The position numbers and the translations under genes were made by a program. A stretch of DNA of 64,000 nt from Dipteronia dyeriana (taxonomy: Eukaryota; Streptophyta; Magnoliopsida; Sapindales; Sapindaceae): assembly GCA_032871835.1 (NCBI GenBank), contig CM065297.1, forward strand, positions 59,011,253 through 59,075,252, read 5' to 3'. Below are positions 10,828-20,984 of this stretch, piece after piece (position 1 is the first letter of the stretch; the number at the start of each line of letters is the position of its first letter). Below the pieces are notes generated by a model. That model saw only the letters and a program-made list of their open reading frames with translations, was not told the DNA's origin and did not search any database.

Positions 10828-11481
10828 ATCTATGTTTTAAAAGGCGGTTTGAGGCGGCCGCCCCGAGGCGGCCTCGCCCGCCTCTTGACGAAACCGCACT
10901 GGTTGCTATTGTTCAAACTCGTGCCTCCGCCGCACAAGGCGGCCGCATATCCGCTGACCAGCCCTCACTCGCCCGCCTCTCCTCTCACTCGGTTGAATTT
11001 TGTTTTTGCTCTGTTAGCTGGTGGAAGGCCGTTCAGAAGGATCGGCGGCCTACTCTTCGTTTTGTACTGGCGGTGACGCTCCACGTGCTCTCGTTCGGCG
11101 GCGATGGTGATGCAGGATCTACTTTTCGAATGTAGATCTGCGTTGATAGAGGCAGATTTGGAGGTCGACGATGAAAGGAAAGTTGTTGGTCGGCGGCATC
11201 TGATTCTAATGGTTCTGTCGGTGTTGGCCACACAGTTCCGGCGACGAGTTACCGAATTCAAAAAATTTTAAAATCTTTTTCGTTATTGTCTCTTCTTCAT
11301 CCCCTTTGTTTCTGTTTCTCTTGTTTTTTTGTATTTTGTTTTTAATCTCTCTCAGATATATCTCTTTTTAGTTTAGTCTTTTTTTTTAACTATAGCAGCT
11401 GTCAACTGCTTTCAACTTCCAGATGGTTTGGATGCTGGCAATTGGCAGCTAATTTTAATTTGTTTTTATTAATATTTCAAA

Positions 11482-11524
<43 letters not shown>

Positions 11525-11798
11525 TCTTAATCCTTGTGAGCTAAGTTTATCATATTAGGTATTGGGTTATTAGTTTGGGTTTAGATTATGAGTTTGGGTA
11601 AATCTTTATTAATGGTTCATTTGTTTAGGGGTAGTGTTAGATATGACTTATTTCTTTAATTTTATGGAATATTCTGAATGTTATTAATTTTTTACAATTT
11701 TTTTTTTTTAAAAAAATCCACTTTCCGGCTGAGGCACCCGCCTCGTCCGCCTCGCGAAGGCCTTACTGTCTCGCACCGCCTTTTGAGTTTTAAAACCT
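10828..11798. mobile_element. MITE-1: non-autonomous DNA transposon, possibly hAT-type
   Basis: A 971-bp insert in Cop-2 gag bounded by 8-bp duplications TGGTCCAG (10820-10827 and 11799-11806), a length typical of hAT elements. Ends are inverted: left GTTTTAAAAGGCGG (10834-10847); the right end read backwards is GTTTTAAAAC, two bases, then AAAAGGCGG. GC-rich GAGGCGG words follow both ends. The open frames inside are arginine/proline-rich by composition only and show no transposase. An ATT microsatellite lies at 11484-11520. Confidence 0.65.
11484..11520. repeat. (ATT)n microsatellite
   Basis: About 12 uninterrupted ATT units inside MITE-1. Confidence 0.95.
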
Positions 11799-12244
11799 TG
11801 GTCCAGGGTAGGATTATAGGAAGATAACCACTCCCTTTTATAAACGAAGTCTTTGCTAAAGTGAGAAGGGAGGAAAGCAGACGTGTGGTGATGTTGGGAA
11901 ATAAGAGTGAATCCAATCCTGTTGACAGCTCTAGTCTCACAGGATGTAACAGCCTGTAAAGTCCAGACTCGTACGAGTGAAGATAAACCAAGAGTATGGT
12001 GTGACCACTGCAATAAGCCAAGACACACGTGAGACATGTTGGAAGCTTCACGGCAAGCCAACCAATCGGAAACCTAGGGACAAATCAGCCTGTACCGCCC
12101 GCTCTGCAGAGCAGTCCTTCCTTAATAAGGATCAGGTGGATCAACTTCGGAAATTACTTCCATCCAATTCCGAACTAGCAACTCTAATTCTTACAATTTC
12201 CTATCCTATACAGGTATTCTCTCTACTGTTTTTTTGAGCAATCA

Positions 12245-15200
12245 CACACCTGCACCTTGGATCATTGATTCAGATGCATTCGACCACAAGGCTAGCATCT
12301 CATCTTTGATTCAATCCTATGTTCCTTGTGCTGGTCATCAACATGTAAAAATTGCCGATGGAAGTCTCTCTGGCATTGCTTGAAAGGGTTCCATCAAACT
12401 GTCTGATAACCTTATCTTAAATTCTGTTTTACATGTACCCAATCTCTCTTGTAACTTATTATCGGTTAGCAATCTATCTCAAGATTCTAAATGTTCTGTT
12501 GTGTTTCATCCTACTAAATGTGAATTTTAGGATATGGTTACGGGAAGATGATTGACAGTGCTAGGATGAGAGATGGACTATACTATTTTGAGAACACCCT
12601 AAGTAATTCATTAGTTCTAAGGTTAAATTGTGGTGTTAGTTCTTTCACTGCAAAAGATCAAATTATGATGTGGCATTATAAACTAGGTCATTCTAGTTTT
12701 GCATATTTGAAGCATTTATTTCCTACTTTATTTCAATTTTTTTTAAAGTAATTTCAATGTGATACATGCTGCTTCTCTAAAAGTACCCGAAATCCCTATG
12801 TTTCTAAATCATACCGTGTATAAAAACCCTTTTATCTTTTGCATAGTGATGTGTGGGGACCTTATATTCCTACACTTACTGGAAAACGTTGGTTTGTTAC
12901 TTTTATAGATAACCACACACGTTTATGCTGGCTGTACCTAATGCACACAAAGTCTGAAGTTGCAAACATCTTTAAACACTTTTATAAATTGATTAAAAAC
13001 CAGTTTCAAACTAAAATCAACATTTTGCATAGTGGTAATGGTACTGAATACTTTAATCAAACTCTTGGTAATTTTATGAGTGAAAATGGAATTCAACATC
13101 GATCCACATGTAGAAATACCCCTCAGCAAAACGGTGTATAGCAGAAAGAAAGAACCGCCATCTTCTAGAAGTAGGGTCCTCATGTTGTCCATGATTGTCC
13201 ATAAATACATCTGGGAAGAAGTAGTTCTTACTGCTGCATACTTAATCAATTGGGTACCATCTAGGGTTTTAAAACATGACACTTCTTTGAATTGTTTTAA
13301 GAAATGTTTCCCTACAAAATATTGAGTTCCAATATGAGCCTTATAATTTTTGGATGTATTGTTTTTGTCCATCAACCTCATATCTCTCATTCTAAACTTG
13401 ATGCAAGGGCAGAAAAATGCGTTTTTATTGGGTGTGAACCAAATAAAAAAGGGGTATAAAACTATAAATGTCTTAATCTTAGAAATAGGAAAACTTATGT
13501 CAGTATGGATGCTACTTTTTTTGAAAACAGACCATGTTTTGGTAATCATCTTCGGGGGAATAAAGACAATAAGACGATATTGGGTGTTTTTGGGAAACTA
13601 ATCAAGTTTCTAATCAGAATCTCGATTTCTTTCCCTCTAATCAGCTTCCCGATCAGATTATTCCCCCTTTACTTGAATCCACCACTGTCTAATCATGAAA
13701 CTGGTGGTCAAAACGAATTGATTGTGTCTGATTTGGATTCTCTCATAAGACAATGGATAATCAGGAAAATCATTTTCCAAATGAAATTGATTTTGAACTA
13801 GAGTCTAGTTCTTTTCCACATCATACTGACACTAGTGTAGGGGAGAAACATCACAAGATAAGAACCCAAATCTGGGCAATTATCTTGTTGTAGAGCTAAA
13901 AGTGTACAATTGGATGAAAACACATGATATCAGAGTCCAATCTCATCAGACACCGGATCAATCACAACCCCCTAGACTAAAATCTGACTCAACTCAGCTG
14001 GGTATGATTTCCGTCTAATCCTTTACTACCTCCTAAACCAAGGGCTAAGCCCTCCCTTCCTTCTAAATCTATGCCTAATCGGGTTGAAAAACCAACAATG
14101 TGGAGCAATTTGAAACTGATCTAGACATTCCTATTGCTATTATGAAAGGTGTTATTTCTTGCACCTTATCCAATAGAAAAGTTCATGTCTTATCATAGGC
14201 TATCTGAAAATTACAGAGCCTTTTCATCTAGTCTGTCAAACCTTGTTATACCTAAAACCATACAAGAAGCCTGGTCTAACTGGAAACATGCTGTTTTAGA
14301 AGAGATGTCAGCTAAAAAAAAAAAAATCTACCTAAAGGGAAGAAGACTGTTGGGTGCAAATCGGCTTTTACAATCAAATGTAGGGTTGATGGGTCTATTA
14401 AAAGGTACAAGGCTAGGCTTGTCGTAAAAGGGTTCACACAAACTTATGGGTTTGATTATCAAGAAACCTTTGCTTCGGTGGTCAAAATTAATTCCATTTA
14501 GGTCTTTTTATCCGTGGCAGTAAATTACAATTGGCCGCTATACCAGTTAGATGTAAAAAAATGCTTTTTTAAATGGGGACTTAGAAGAGGAGGTATTTAT
14601 GGAACTTCCACAAGGTTTTGAAAAGAATTGGGCAGTGAGAAGGTTTATAGGCTGGTCAAATCTTTGTATGGACTAAAACAGTCCCTTAGAGCATGGTTTG
14701 AAAGGTTTGGGAGAGTTGTGAGAAAATTTGGCTATAACCAGAGCCAAGGTGACCATACAATGTTATTTAAATATTCTAAAGAGGGAAAGAGAGCCATTTT
14801 GATTGCCTATGTGGATGATATAATCATAATTGGGGATGATATAGGTGGGATTGAAAATTTAAAAAACGCTTTGGCAAGTGAGTTTGAAATCAAGGATTTG
14901 GGAGAGTTAAAATACTTTCTTGGGATGGAATTTGCAAGATCCAAGAAGGGAATTTTCATCTCTCAAAGGAAGTATGTACTGGATTTATTGAAAGAGACAA
15001 AATGTTGGGTTGTAAGCCAGTCGAGACACCTATTGAGCCCAATCTCAAACTTGATGTTGCAAATTTAGAAACAGAGGGCTGTACCAGAGGCTTGTGGGGA
15101 GGCTGATTTACTTGGCTCACACCAGACCAAATATTTCATTTGCAGTCAGCTTGGTAAGCCAATTCTTGCACTCACCGGGTCCTCAACATCATGAAGCTGT

Positions 15201-15742
15201 TTTAAGGATATTGAGATACCTAAAAGGGGCACCAGACAGTTTTATTATTTGAAAACAAAAAACATCTGCAGGTTGAGGTTTATACCAATGCTGACTGGGC
15301 TGGGAGTGTTACTGACAGAAGGTCAACTTCCGGTTATTGTGCTTTTGTTGGTGGAAACCTTGTTACTTGGAGAAGCAAGAAACAAGGAGTGGTGGCAAGG
15401 ACCAGTGCTGAAGCTGAGTTTAGAGCAGATGCACTTGGTATTTGTGAGGTTTTTTGGATCAAGAGGCTACATGAGGATCTTAAAATACAAGTACCACAGC
15501 CATTAAAGCTTTACAGTGATAATAAATCAGCAGTTGCTATTAGACATAATCCAGTTCTACATGATAGAACTAAACATGTGGAAATAGACAAGCATTTTAT
15601 CAAGGAGAAATTGGAGAACGAACAGATTTGCATGCCATATCTACCAACCTCAGGACAGATTGCAGATTGTCTAGGATTGCCAAAGAATCAGTTTGAGAAG
15701 CTGGTATGCAAGCTAGGTTTAGAAGATATTTTCAAGCCAGCT
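12245..15742 (+). pseudogene. Cop-2 pol (protease, integrase, RT, RNase H), broken
   Basis: Aspartic protease at 12258-12287 reads WIIDSDAFDH where Copia has DSGATDH, so the active-site Gly is lost. The GAG-pre-integrase segment is at 12548-12751. The integrase core at 12839-13141 has HSDVWGP and a second catalytic region HSGNGTEYF (13028 onward) where Asp is replaced by Gly. The integrase C-terminal part continues to about 13560 in other frames. RT lies at about 14330-15060 with LYGLKQSLRAW and YVDDIII near 14810. RNase H at 15389-15745 has TSAEAEF and KHVEIDKHFIKE. A run of A at 14318 and many stops and shifts disrupt it. Lost catalytic residues and frames make it dead. Confidence 0.8.
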
Positions 15743-15752
15743 TGAGGGGGAG

Positions 15753-15963
15753 TGTTGGAAAGGGCAACTGTCAGGATTGTAGGGATCTAAAGAGTTGACT
15801 CGATCAATGATATTCTAGGAGGATTCTTAGGTTAATTAGCTGTGTAATTACTGGAATTATTATAGCTAGAAAATAGGGATTTGTACTGTAATTAGTCCTA
15901 AATGTTAGCTAGCAGTAGGTTATATATTTAGGAGATTTTGTACTGATTCATTATTGCAACACA
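15753..15963 (+). repeat. 3' LTR of Cop-2
   Basis: Starts TGTTGG after the purine tract GAGGGGGAG. The end is set at the CA of 15962-15963, but this is uncertain because no full second copy exists. Confidence 0.6.
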
Positions 15964-16316
15964 GAATTTCTTATTCAAACTTTATTTTTAGTTTCTAATA
16001 ATAAGATTTATGATGTTATATTAAATTAGCTATCATTCATTATCTTCTGTTTTACGTCATTGCTGTCTGATTGCAAGTATTCAAGCATTCCTTTACTGAT
16101 TATTGAGTATACATGTTTAAAAATTACATGATAATTTAAGCATTATAAAATGACCTTAAAAGAAGAGCACATTTCCGTTTTTTATGTAGGCATCGGGCTG
16201 CTGGCAGAAATCAACATTTATAAGTTATAGTCTCTTCAACATAGTTGTCAGTATATGACAAAGTCATATGGGCTGGACATAACTCCATTAATACTCTGTT
16301 ATCTTTTGGTTTGTAG
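15964..16316 (+). other. intron end of the host LRR gene
   Basis: AT-rich intron sequence after Cop-2, ending in acceptor TTTGGTTTGTAG before the exon at 16317. Nothing else recognised. Confidence 0.6.
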
Positions 16317-16403
16317 ATACCTCCTGGTCTCTTGAAGGACTGCAAAGCTCTACAGAATATATCCCTGCACAACAATCCTATATCAATGGATCAATTTCAA
16401 CAG
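16317..16403 (+). CDS. host leucine-rich-repeat protein, penultimate exon
   Basis: An 87-nt phase-0 exon (29 codons) with acceptor TTTGTAG and donor CAG|gtaagt. It encodes IPPGLLKDCKALQ, then NISLHNNPISMDQ: the last LRR and the start of the C-terminal cap. The word LHNNPI followed by a residue run leading into the tail is typical of the C-terminus of plant cytosolic LRR proteins. No stops; the frame agrees with both neighbours. Confidence 0.78.
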
Positions 16404-16519
16404 GTAAGTCACAACTCTCTAACACACTGCTCGGCATGCTTTTCAAAATTTTAGCAAAATTATATAGTGGGGCTGTATGCGTTTCATTCATATTGAACAT
16501 TATACCGTGCCTAGTGTAG

Positions 16520-16630
16520 ATGGAAGGATTCCTAGAGTTTGAGGCAAGGAGGAAGAAGAAGTTCGACAAGCAGATTGATTCTAATGTGATGATCAGTTCT
16601 AAAGGCCTCGATGAGGGTGTTGATTTATGA
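16520..16630 (+). CDS. host leucine-rich-repeat protein, last exon
   Basis: A 111-nt exon with acceptor CTAGTGTAG and stop TGA at 16628-16630. It encodes a short conserved tail: MEGFLEFEARRKKKFDKQID, then NVMISS, ending GLDEGVDL. The basic RRKKK cluster and the LDEGVD end recall, from memory, the C-terminus of At2g30105-like LRR/ubiquitin-like proteins. The ATG is an internal codon, not a start. The intron before it is 116 nt. The last three exons are intact, so the gene may still be expressed despite the transposons in its introns; RNA data would decide. Confidence 0.78.
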   Translation: MEGFLEFEARRKKKFDKQIDSNVMISSKGLDEGVDL

Positions 16631-18763
16631 ATAATTGATGATAGCTGTAAATTCTGTATAGCTCTTCTGGCAGCTTGGGGATATAGATGGTACCCATATT
16701 TATGAGTCCTCTTCACTTGCGAAATAAAACACATACCATACACACTTGTACCTCATTGTAAATGATAGATCTGCCTTACATGAAAAAACAGCTCGAAACT
16801 TATTTGAAGATGATACCTCAATACATTCTCCTCCCTATTTTGAATCGCAACTACATGTAACGTTTATGTCTGAAAAGCTTATGTCTGAATGAATCTGATA
16901 TGATTGCACCAGTTGCCTAGCACTGTCATACTTAGTTGTCATTTTGTGCATCGGTGAAAGATAAACAATTAACAAGCAACCGGTTACACCATTTCCTTGA
17001 AAAACCTCAATGTTCACTTTCACCCTTTAGTTTCACAATCGCCTAAAATCAAAACCAGATTTCGTTTTGATTCCCCTTTTGTTATGTCTCTCACTCCTTT
17101 CTACCTCATCCATTTCACATAAAAATCAAAACCCTATTACTAATAAGGTTTGCATTGGATTGGGTCTCGAAGTTAGAATTGTTTGATCCTCAAACTCGAT
17201 TTGTAGAGGTTGGTCTCCACTGCCTCTGTTGCCGATTGGAGATGTCAGTTCTCTACCGCCAGTTGGAGGAGTTGGACGTGGAGATCTGACGTAGAGGAGT
17301 CAGATCTACTCCAATAAGAGGAGATTAACATCGATTTCCTCCGCCGCAGTAGGAAATTGACTAGACGAGAGTCATTCTTCTCTAGTGGCAAAGGAGTTCG
17401 ACGCTGATATCGTTGATCTCCTTCAACTTGAGGAGACCTTCCAACTATTGCAAGAAGAGCCACAAATTTTTTATGAAACATTTTTAGAGTTTGAGTTTTT
17501 GTATTTTTTATGAAATATTTACTGAAATTGCTTTTTGGACTTCATCGTTATGGAATTCAGAAGTCTAAAGCTATTGATTTCTTTTTTATGGGTTTTGTTT
17601 GTAATGTTTTGAATGTTATAATGTTTTATTTTTTGGTGGGTTTGCTTTGTAACGTTTGTAAACGTGTATCATTTTTTTTTCTTTTTAAATTTGGTTTGGT
17701 TTTCTTTTCTAGGTTTGTTTTGGTATTCTAACTTTGTTTTTTTGGGTTTGGTTTGGTTTTTTGGGTTTTGGTTTGATTTTGTGTTTGGGTGGATTTTCTG
17801 GGTTTGCTTTGATTTCTTGATTTTTTTTTAAAAAAGTTTTTATTTATAATGAGGTTCATTAGATAAGTGATTCAATGTGATTGTTTTGTTTGTTTGTTTG
17901 GTGAAAAAATACAAAAGCAAGTTGGAAGAAAAAGTTGGAATTGATAGATTTCTTTTAAAAGAATGAATGTTTATTATATATATATATATTAATACCATAT
18001 GTAATTATATCATGTAGTAAGTTTAATGTGTAAGCCTAGCATCAATTATTCCTTTTTTACCTTTTGTGTTTCCAGCAACCGCATTACATTTATATTCATT
18101 TCTTCTCAAATTTCTGCACTCTCTCTCTCTCTCATACTCAAAATGTTGTCCTTTGCTCCTCTAGGTTTTGCTTTTTAGCTGTTAAAATAATATATGGTAA
18201 CTTATGAGCCCAGGCACAAATGATTGTATTAGCATCGGTAAGACATTGGTAGTGCGAATGCGATGGTAGTTTTGTTTTGTAGTGATTTACTAGTTGGAAT
18301 GTATCCTGCCACCAAATTCATTGATGGCAAATTTTGGAGAGAATAGAATTGTTATAAATTTATTTTTATTGGATTTATTTTGTTACATCCTTTCTTCAGT
18401 TCTTGTCAATACTCTGTCTGAAGTAGGTTTACTTTTGTTTTCATTTTCAATGATGGGATCTATGATGTAATGCTAACTAATTTCAGTTAGAAATGAGATT
18501 TCTTAAACATTGAAATTTCAATACGGTTATACAATGATTTTCTTTAATCTATTGAGCTTTATTTAAAGTTCATTTTGAGTATATTGATTTTTTTTTTTGT
18601 ATATTGGTTTAGTTGATCATTGCCGATATTTTTACAATGGTTAAGGTCTAAATATTTTAACAAAAATTTTGAGGCTACGTAGGGAGCTGATTTTGAATTC
18701 AAAGTTGCAAAGTTGTTGATGACAATACAAGCTCTTAAATTGTTTGACGACAATGTAAATGTA
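16631..18763. other. 3' UTR and intergenic sequence, no gene seen
   Basis: The first 100-200 bp should be the LRR gene's 3' UTR. The rest is AT-rich, with a G/T-rich stretch at 17560-17830, a TA run near 17978-17990 and a CT run at 18119-18134. The region 17200-17470 is less AT-rich and open on the - strand for about 78 codons, but I recognise nothing in it. Confidence 0.5.
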
Positions 18764-19680
18764 ATTTTCTTGAGCCGTTGAGAAAAATTGCAAGTTCAAA
18801 AGAAATTTATAAAATCCTCGCAATGTCCTCAAATTGTTTGAAAACAAGTATAGTGACAAGCAATGTATCGTTCTACAGGGTCAATGGTACCAATGATCAA
18901 ATTAATATGCAAAATACTAGCAAAGCTTAAAAGTAAAAGATCAAATGTTGGCTTTGTAAATTAAAAACTAAGATGCAACTACAATTATGTTAAAAACTAG
19001 AATTAAATTAAAGTTAGCAAGAATGCGAAATGATATGATAAGATAAGATATGAGTTGGATATGAGTATCGATGCAATTTAGACACGAATGATGGGCAATC
19101 CGATAAATCTTTTAAGAACCTATTCGATCTATTTAAGGCCAATCTATCTATAAGTGTGGAAGGTAAAACCATTTAATCCTCTTCTACAACCAACTTCTGG
19201 AGTGCTAGGTTGAGTGTAGGGGAAATTCTCATTAAGTATAGATTAGATTACTTAGTCAGGATGAATTGGATTGGAATACTTGCAATCCATCCCTTTCATT
19301 CAAAAGAGCTTGTTTAAATCATCTTAATGTGTATATGGTTAAAAACTCAATTTCATTTAACATCTAACATGGGCTAAGATTTGGAGTGTCTACTTAACCC
19401 AAGAAGATGTCAAATGTGTTTTAAAACCCAAAATTAACCTCTAAACGGATTAAGAGTTGAAGTGCCTATTTGATCCAAGAAGAATATCAAATAAATGTTT
19501 TATAACTCAAATGAGTATAATATCTAACATGGATAAAGGGTTGGAGTGCTACTTCATCCAAGAAGAATGTCAAACACAATTAAGCACACTGAATGAAACT
19601 AAAAAGATCAAATACTAAATAATAAAGTGGAAAGCCCACAATTCACGAATTATTACATCAACCCCCATATAGGGTTTAGT
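18764..19680 (-). repeat. degraded LTR-like fragment, distantly Tat-1-like
   Basis: The opening (GAAAACAAGTATAGTGACAA, a GTATCG word, then TAAAAGTAAAAGATCAAATG and a GATGCAACTACAATTA word) follows the same order as the Tat-1 LTR (ACAAGTACAATGGCAAG, AAAGTAAAGGTAAATGG, GATGCAAACTACAATTA). This suggests a related but diverged LTR in the same orientation. Three imperfect 70-80-bp tandem units lie at 19358-19578, each with AACATGG- or AACGGAT-like and CCAAGAAGA words. Confidence 0.4.
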
Positions 19681-19682
19681 TT

Positions 19683-20984
19683 GTGTTAACAACCATTTTT
19701 TGGCGAGGGTCCAAAGAAATTTTTTCCATCGAGCTGATACCTAGAAATACTTGGATCATGACCGTTCCTAGTTCCCAGATACTTGGAAATATCTACTGCG
19801 ATCTAGGAAGGGTCGGTGTTACATTTTGTTTGTCACCTGGTATCAAGAAGAACGATACCACAATACCGCTTACCCAGTATCTAAGTACCGCGACACTAAC
19901 CTGGTACCCAAGTACCACGATATCTACCCAAGACCAATCCAGTAAGCGAGTCTCATCCGCCAAGTAGGAAGAATGGTACCGAGAAGGTACCAGCATGATA
20001 AGAACCGTGCCAATAAAAGTGGATTGGTACACCAGGGACAAGGGGTCAGTACCTTGCCTAAAGGAATAAAGCCAACATTCATCTCCAATAAGGCAGAAGA
20101 AAAGGTTGACCTCTTCATCACTTAAAGTGCCATAAATGAGACAAAATGGTCAACCCAATTGGAATTTAGATATAACAGAAATCATTACGTAATTAAAGGG
20201 AGCAATTCCCGTGCTAATTTATAGCCTTAGTCAGCGCCAATCAATTTCGATGGTTACAGATCAATTGGTCAGGTTTGTGGGGATTGACTGGAAGAATCGG
20301 AGACCATAAATACAATGACATAGTTCAAAGGATTGGATCTAGAAATCGATCCAAAAATTGAACACCTAAGAGAGAGTATTTGCCATCACCTATAGAAATT
20401 TTTTGCCATCGTAATACAGAGATATATCCACTTATTGACTAGCACGAGATCACCATCGCCAACCATGTAAGAGAGGGAGAAAAGAGAGTTCTATATCAAA
20501 AACTGTTAACATCATTGCATCAATCATGTGAATAAGAAAATAGTCCATTTCCATTATTTTTAATAGATACGTGTTGCGTCCCCCATTTTTTGTTATATCT
20601 TTCTTATCATGATCATGGTACCAAGAGGTACCTACTCCGCTGCGACCTCCCAGGTCGTAGTTTGAGGGTGTTGATCAAAATTCTACACCTAGAAGAATTT
20701 TTGATTAACACTTTTTGGCTCCGCCTGTCGGACGTTTTCCATACAGATAAAAAATCTGTATGCTCTATTTTTGTAGGATACCAATATGAGGCTCTGATCC
20801 TCCCAAGGGCAACCCGACCCATCAAGGCACCATTCAGTCGCTTAAACTCGGAAGGTTCAGAAGCAAATGAGGGGTTTGAAGCACCACAACCCATCACCAG
20901 TGCCATAAATGAGACAAAATGGTCATGCCCCCGGCCCCAGCTTCGCCCGTAACAAGTTAGGCCATCCTAGAAAAGCACGTTGAG
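19683..20984 (+). mobile_element. degraded Gypsy fragments with possible LTR end and primer site
   Basis: 19683-20050 is full of GTACTTGG/GGTACC-type words, like 62540-63060 in Grande-E. Near 20700-20730, GATTAACACTTTTTGGCTCC followed by GCCTGTCGGAC resembles an LTR end followed by a TGGCGCCGTCTGTGGGA-type primer site. An open frame downstream (to 20952) has a Gag-leader-like Ser/Glu/Pro-rich composition. GCCATAAATGAGACAAAATG occurs twice (about 20129 and 20902). No complete gene. Confidence 0.35.

Larger units (their letters stand above)
10380..12120 (+). pseudogene. Cop-2 gag, broken and split by MITE-1
   Basis: Copia Gag remnant. Words such as TKEMWENLKQMYSNLGNQ, YIAGLKRLWQELD and FLVGLNIEFDVV fit the UBN2-type Gag domain. 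The coding sense resumes exactly after the second copy of the 8-bp duplication at 11799-11806 (GRI, then INEVFAKVRREESRR). A CCHC zinc knuckle (WCDHCNKPRHT, then ETCWKLHGKP) lies at 12000-12039 but needs a one-base shift to read through. Several further stops. No product is expected. Confidence 0.7.
10177..15963 (+). mobile_element. Cop-2: old Ty1/Copia element in the host intron
   Basis: An LTR head at 10177 (TGTTGGAAAAGGCAACTG) recurs diverged at 15753 (TGTTGGAAAGGGCAACTG). Between them lie, in Copia order, gag, protease, integrase, RT and RNase H remnants, all on the + strand. A purine tract TTGAGGGGGAG sits just before 15753. The 5' LTR keeps only about 165 bp of similarity, and no primer site is visible, so the region after 10341 has been deleted or scrambled. 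The many stops and the divergence of the two LTR heads indicate great age. A DNA transposon (10828-11798) inserted into its gag. Confidence 0.85.

Noticed and set aside
10965..11261. Arg/Pro-rich open frames on the - strand
   Set aside because: Lie inside MITE-1. The composition follows from GGCGG-rich DNA; no transposase or other motif.
15964..15980. GAATT near 10169 and 15964 as the target duplication of Cop-2
   Set aside because: The left copy is separated from the LTR's TG by several T, so the match does not adjoin both LTR ends.
16835..17481. Short - strand open frames after the LRR gene
   Set aside because: No recognisable domain, no conserved splice structure, and ordinary length for AT-rich DNA.
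20613..20906. 97-codon - strand frame
   Set aside because: Overlaps a possible Gypsy leader on the + strand; no pattern recognised.
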